Assembly: GCA_964421675.1 (NCBI GenBank)
Contig: CAYQXV010000052.1
Span: 1-16,675, forward strand
Source of the DNA: CALLPQ01 sp964421675
Lineage (GTDB): Bacteria > Pseudomonadota > Alphaproteobacteria > Caulobacterales > Parvularculaceae
Direction: 5' to 3'
DNA: 16,675 nt
This document shows positions 14,871 through 16,675 of the stretch, one piece after another. Position 1 is the first letter of the stretch, and each line of letters opens with the position of its first letter. The notes under the pieces are model-generated. The model worked only from the letters and a program-made list of their open reading frames with translations. It did no database searches and was not told the DNA's origin. The position numbers and the translations under genes are program-made.

Positions 14871-16190
14871 TCAAGCTGTTTGAACATCTTCTTTTACCGA
14901 CTGACCGTCTAAATCTTTGGCAACTTCTTTGCGACCAAACCACATGATGGCAGAGGCAATGATATAGACCGGCAACACTGCGGTAATTCCCCACTGAAGC
15001 GCGACCGCCTCTCCCATTGATGGCGTCAATATATCACTAAGCATGCCCACAAATAGCGGACCAAAGCCAAATCCCAATGCATTTAACATAAAGAAGAAAA
15101 TAGCAGATGCGAAAGAGCGCATATGCACCGGAGAGAGATTTTGCACCAAACTAAAATAAGGTCCAACGACAGCGGTTGTTAGAAGATAGAATGGGAATAG
15201 CATGATAAAAGTCGCTAAACTTGAATTAGCCCACAAAGCAATGGCAAGCATTGGGGTTGCAATAAGATGCGCCACAGCGGGGAAGACAAAGTAAGCGCTC
15301 GGATCTTTTTTCGCAAAACGATCGGTAAGCACTCCGCCCAAGGCCGCTCCTATTCCCCCGCCCACGCCGAGCGTGATTGCCATCGGCAACGCAATCTGTG
15401 AGACAGCCAGTCCATGAGAACGACTTAAAAAGTCGACGATCCACATCGCCAACGCATAGCCGCTAAAGGATGTTAGCGTCGCGCAGATTATCAAGGTTCG
15501 AAGACTTTTTATCCGCCACAAGATCGCAAGGCTCTCCGATAAAGAGTGTTGCACATCTGACGCAACAAACGCTTTGCCCTCGGCCGCGCCCCGTATCGGC
15601 TCTTTAACAGTTAGCTTTACCAATACAGCCAGTAACACACCGGGCAGGCCCACGAATACAAATGCCAAACGCCACCCAAGCTCAGTAACGAGCCATCCAC
15701 CCGCGACAAAACCAAATACGGTCCCGATTGGAATGCCTAATGAGTAAATTCCAATCGCGGATGCGCGTTCATTTTTGGCAAAATAGTCAGCAATTATTGA
15801 GTGCGATGGCGGGGTGCATCCCGCTTCCCCGATACCGACGCCAATGCGCGCTAATGCAAGTTGGGTAAAATTTCCCGCAGCCCCGCAAACAGCCGTTAAC
15901 AAGCTCCAAACTGCAAGAGAGACGGAGATAATTGTAACGCGATTACGCCGGTCCGCCATGCGCGCAATCGGTATACCAAAAGAGGCATAAAAAAGCGCGA
16001 AGGCGAAGCCCTTCAAAAACCCTAACTGCGTATCATTCAACCCCAAGTCCGCTTTAATCGCGGGGGACAAAATAGCGATGATCTGACGGTCAATAAAGTT
16101 AAACGTATAAACGACGAGCAATATACCCAACACATAGTGCCTGTAGTTTGACCAGCGTGAATCTTCATGTTTAGGAGTGGATTGGGACAA
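14871..16190 (-). CDS. Spinster-like MFS transporter
   Basis: A 439-residue integral membrane protein with about twelve hydrophobic segments. The first holds FNFIDRQI (30-37), a signature of the spinster-like branch of the major facilitator superfamily. The loop after TM2 has ARMADRRNR (76-84), the MFS motif A equivalent, and RIGVGIGEAGCTPPSHSIIADYF (115-137) is also typical of the branch. Such carriers are often found next to genes for hydrophobic-compound degradation. The start is TTG at 16190: an in-frame TAA lies four codons upstream, no ATG or GTG occurs before the first membrane segment, and the N-terminal tail is then a normal 18 residues. The ribosome site is weak (GAAAG, 6 bases away). 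It lies 62 bases downstream of the Rieske gene on the same strand and is probably co-transcribed with it. The substrate is unknown. Confidence 0.88.
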   Translation of the reverse strand: MSQSTPKHEDSRWSNYRHYVLGILLVVYTFNFIDRQIIAILSPAIKADLGLNDTQLGFLKGFAFALFYASFGIPIARMADRRNRVTIISVSLAVWSLLTAVCGAAGNFTQLALARIGVGIGEAGCTPPSHSIIADYFAKNERASAIGIYSLGIPIGTVFGFVAGGWLVTELGWRLAFVFVGLPGVLLAVLVKLTVKEPIRGAAEGKAFVASDVQHSLSESLAILWRIKSLRTLIICATLTSFSGYALAMWIVDFLSRSHGLAVSQIALPMAITLGVGGGIGAALGGVLTDRFAKKDPSAYFVFPAVAHLIATPMLAIALWANSSLATFIMLFPFYLLTTAVVGPYFSLVQNLSPVHMRSFASAIFFFMLNALGFGFGPLFVGMLSDILTPSMGEAVALQWGITAVLPVYIIASAIMWFGRKEVAKDLDGQSVKEDVQTA

Positions 16191-16213
16191 GGGAAACTTT
16201 CTTTAAAATTATT

Positions 16214-16231
16214 CACCCATGGAAGAGGGTG
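16214..16231 (-). terminator. Short hairpin after the Rieske gene, weak terminator candidate
   Basis: CACCC (16214-16218) and GGGTG (16227-16231) form a 5-bp stem with an 8-base loop; on the minus strand AATAATTTT follows. It lies between the oxygenase stop and the transporter start and could attenuate read-through. The stem is short, so confidence is low. Confidence 0.22.
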
Positions 16232-16252
16232 CTCACAGAAGAACAAAAAATT

Positions 16253-16675
16253 TTACGCGTTAATATATTTCATCAATGTATTTTGGAAATGACGTATACG
16301 GCTTTCTTGGTAATGGCCTAACTGAAGCGCTCCCGTTTTCGATGCATTCATTCCCTCCTGCACATATTTCAGGTTTGATAAATCCTGATCAAACACGGCG
16401 GCAAGATCTTTGCCCATCATGTCAGCGGCGGAAGCAAATGGCTGATCGTCCGCAATGAGGTGCATGGGCACTGATTTCGGAAGAGGCTCACCTTTAGGTG
16501 CCCGCTTTAAAACCCTGATTTCCATCATGCACTCATTCGGATTGGCCCCCGTTGTCCAGCGGTAAACAAGATTGGGAACAAAACCTCCCCAAGGAGAAAA
16601 ATTTGGAAAAACATTATAGGTGAACATGTCAATCATTTCTGAGTCACAAACATCAGAATAATCGTAGCCATCGCC
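16253..16675 (-). CDS. Rieske-type ring-hydroxylating oxygenase alpha subunit, C-terminal part (gene cut by window edge)
   Basis: The visible 140 residues are the end of a minus-strand gene whose 5' part lies beyond the right edge; the frame is open through to base 16675. The segment YNVFPNFSPWGGFVPNLVYRW is typical of the C-terminal SRPBCC catalytic domain of Rieske oxygenase alpha subunits. FDQDLSNLKYVQEG carries the aspartate expected as the third ligand of the mononuclear iron, and the tail ends with the usual QESRIRHFQNTLMKYI. The Rieske [2Fe-2S] domain and the two iron-binding histidines would lie outside the window. It would hydroxylate or oxidatively demethylate an aromatic or alicyclic substrate with a separate reductase. 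It precedes the MFS gene on the same strand. Confidence 0.83.
   Translation of the reverse strand, partial: GDGYDYSDVCDSEMIDMFTYNVFPNFSPWGGFVPNLVYRWTTGANPNECMMEIRVLKRAPKGEPLPKSVPMHLIADDQPFASAADMMGKDLAAVFDQDLSNLKYVQEGMNASKTGALQLGHYQESRIRHFQNTLMKYINA

Overview
The window is a dense, IS-free stretch of bacterial chromosome given over almost entirely to CoA-ester catabolism. Base composition is close to even GC. The close resemblance of one gene to methylsuccinyl-CoA dehydrogenase (Mcd, mostly known from Alphaproteobacteria), together with a spinster-type MFS carrier beside a Rieske oxygenase (a pairing common in sphingomonads and relatives), suggests an alphaproteobacterium, probably aquatic. 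This taxonomic guess is an inference and a gammaproteobacterium is not excluded. I see no tRNA, rRNA, CRISPR array, transposase or phage gene.

Layout. (1) 1-175: upstream region with a perfect TATAAT box and an 8-bp-arm inverted repeat. (2) 176-3594, plus strand: a three-gene operon for a 2-oxoacid (acetoin/pyruvate-like) dehydrogenase, E1 alpha, E1 beta and E2. The E2 has one lipoyl domain and two E3-binding domains; no E3 gene is visible. (3) 3661-11457, minus strand: a tight six-gene operon read right to left: acyl-CoA dehydrogenase, Mcd-like acyl-CoA dehydrogenase, nitronate-monooxygenase-type flavoprotein, HSD10-like 3-hydroxyacyl-CoA dehydrogenase, bifunctional enoyl-CoA hydratase/3-hydroxyacyl-CoA dehydrogenase, and an HSL-family esterase. 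(4) 11458-11672: divergent control region. (5) 11673-14851, plus strand: a crotonase that lacks both hydratase glutamates (probably an isomerase), a 2,4-dienoyl-CoA reductase-like SDR and an acyl-CoA ligase. (6) 14871-16675, minus strand: a spinster-like MFS carrier downstream of the 3' end of a Rieske ring-hydroxylating oxygenase alpha subunit that runs off the right edge.

How the genes could work together (inference). The MFS carrier and the oxygenase would take up and activate a hydrophobic acid or terpenoid/alicyclic compound. The ligase makes the CoA ester. The two acyl-CoA dehydrogenases, the isomerase, the dienoyl-CoA reductase and the FadJ/HSD10 dehydrogenases run beta-oxidation including unsaturated and 2-methyl-branched intermediates. 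The esterase may open a lactone or ester, and the E1/E2 complex would oxidise a released 2-oxoacid or diketone. No thiolase is visible, so either the window cuts the cluster or carbon-carbon cleavage is done by another enzyme. The substrate cannot be read from the sequence.
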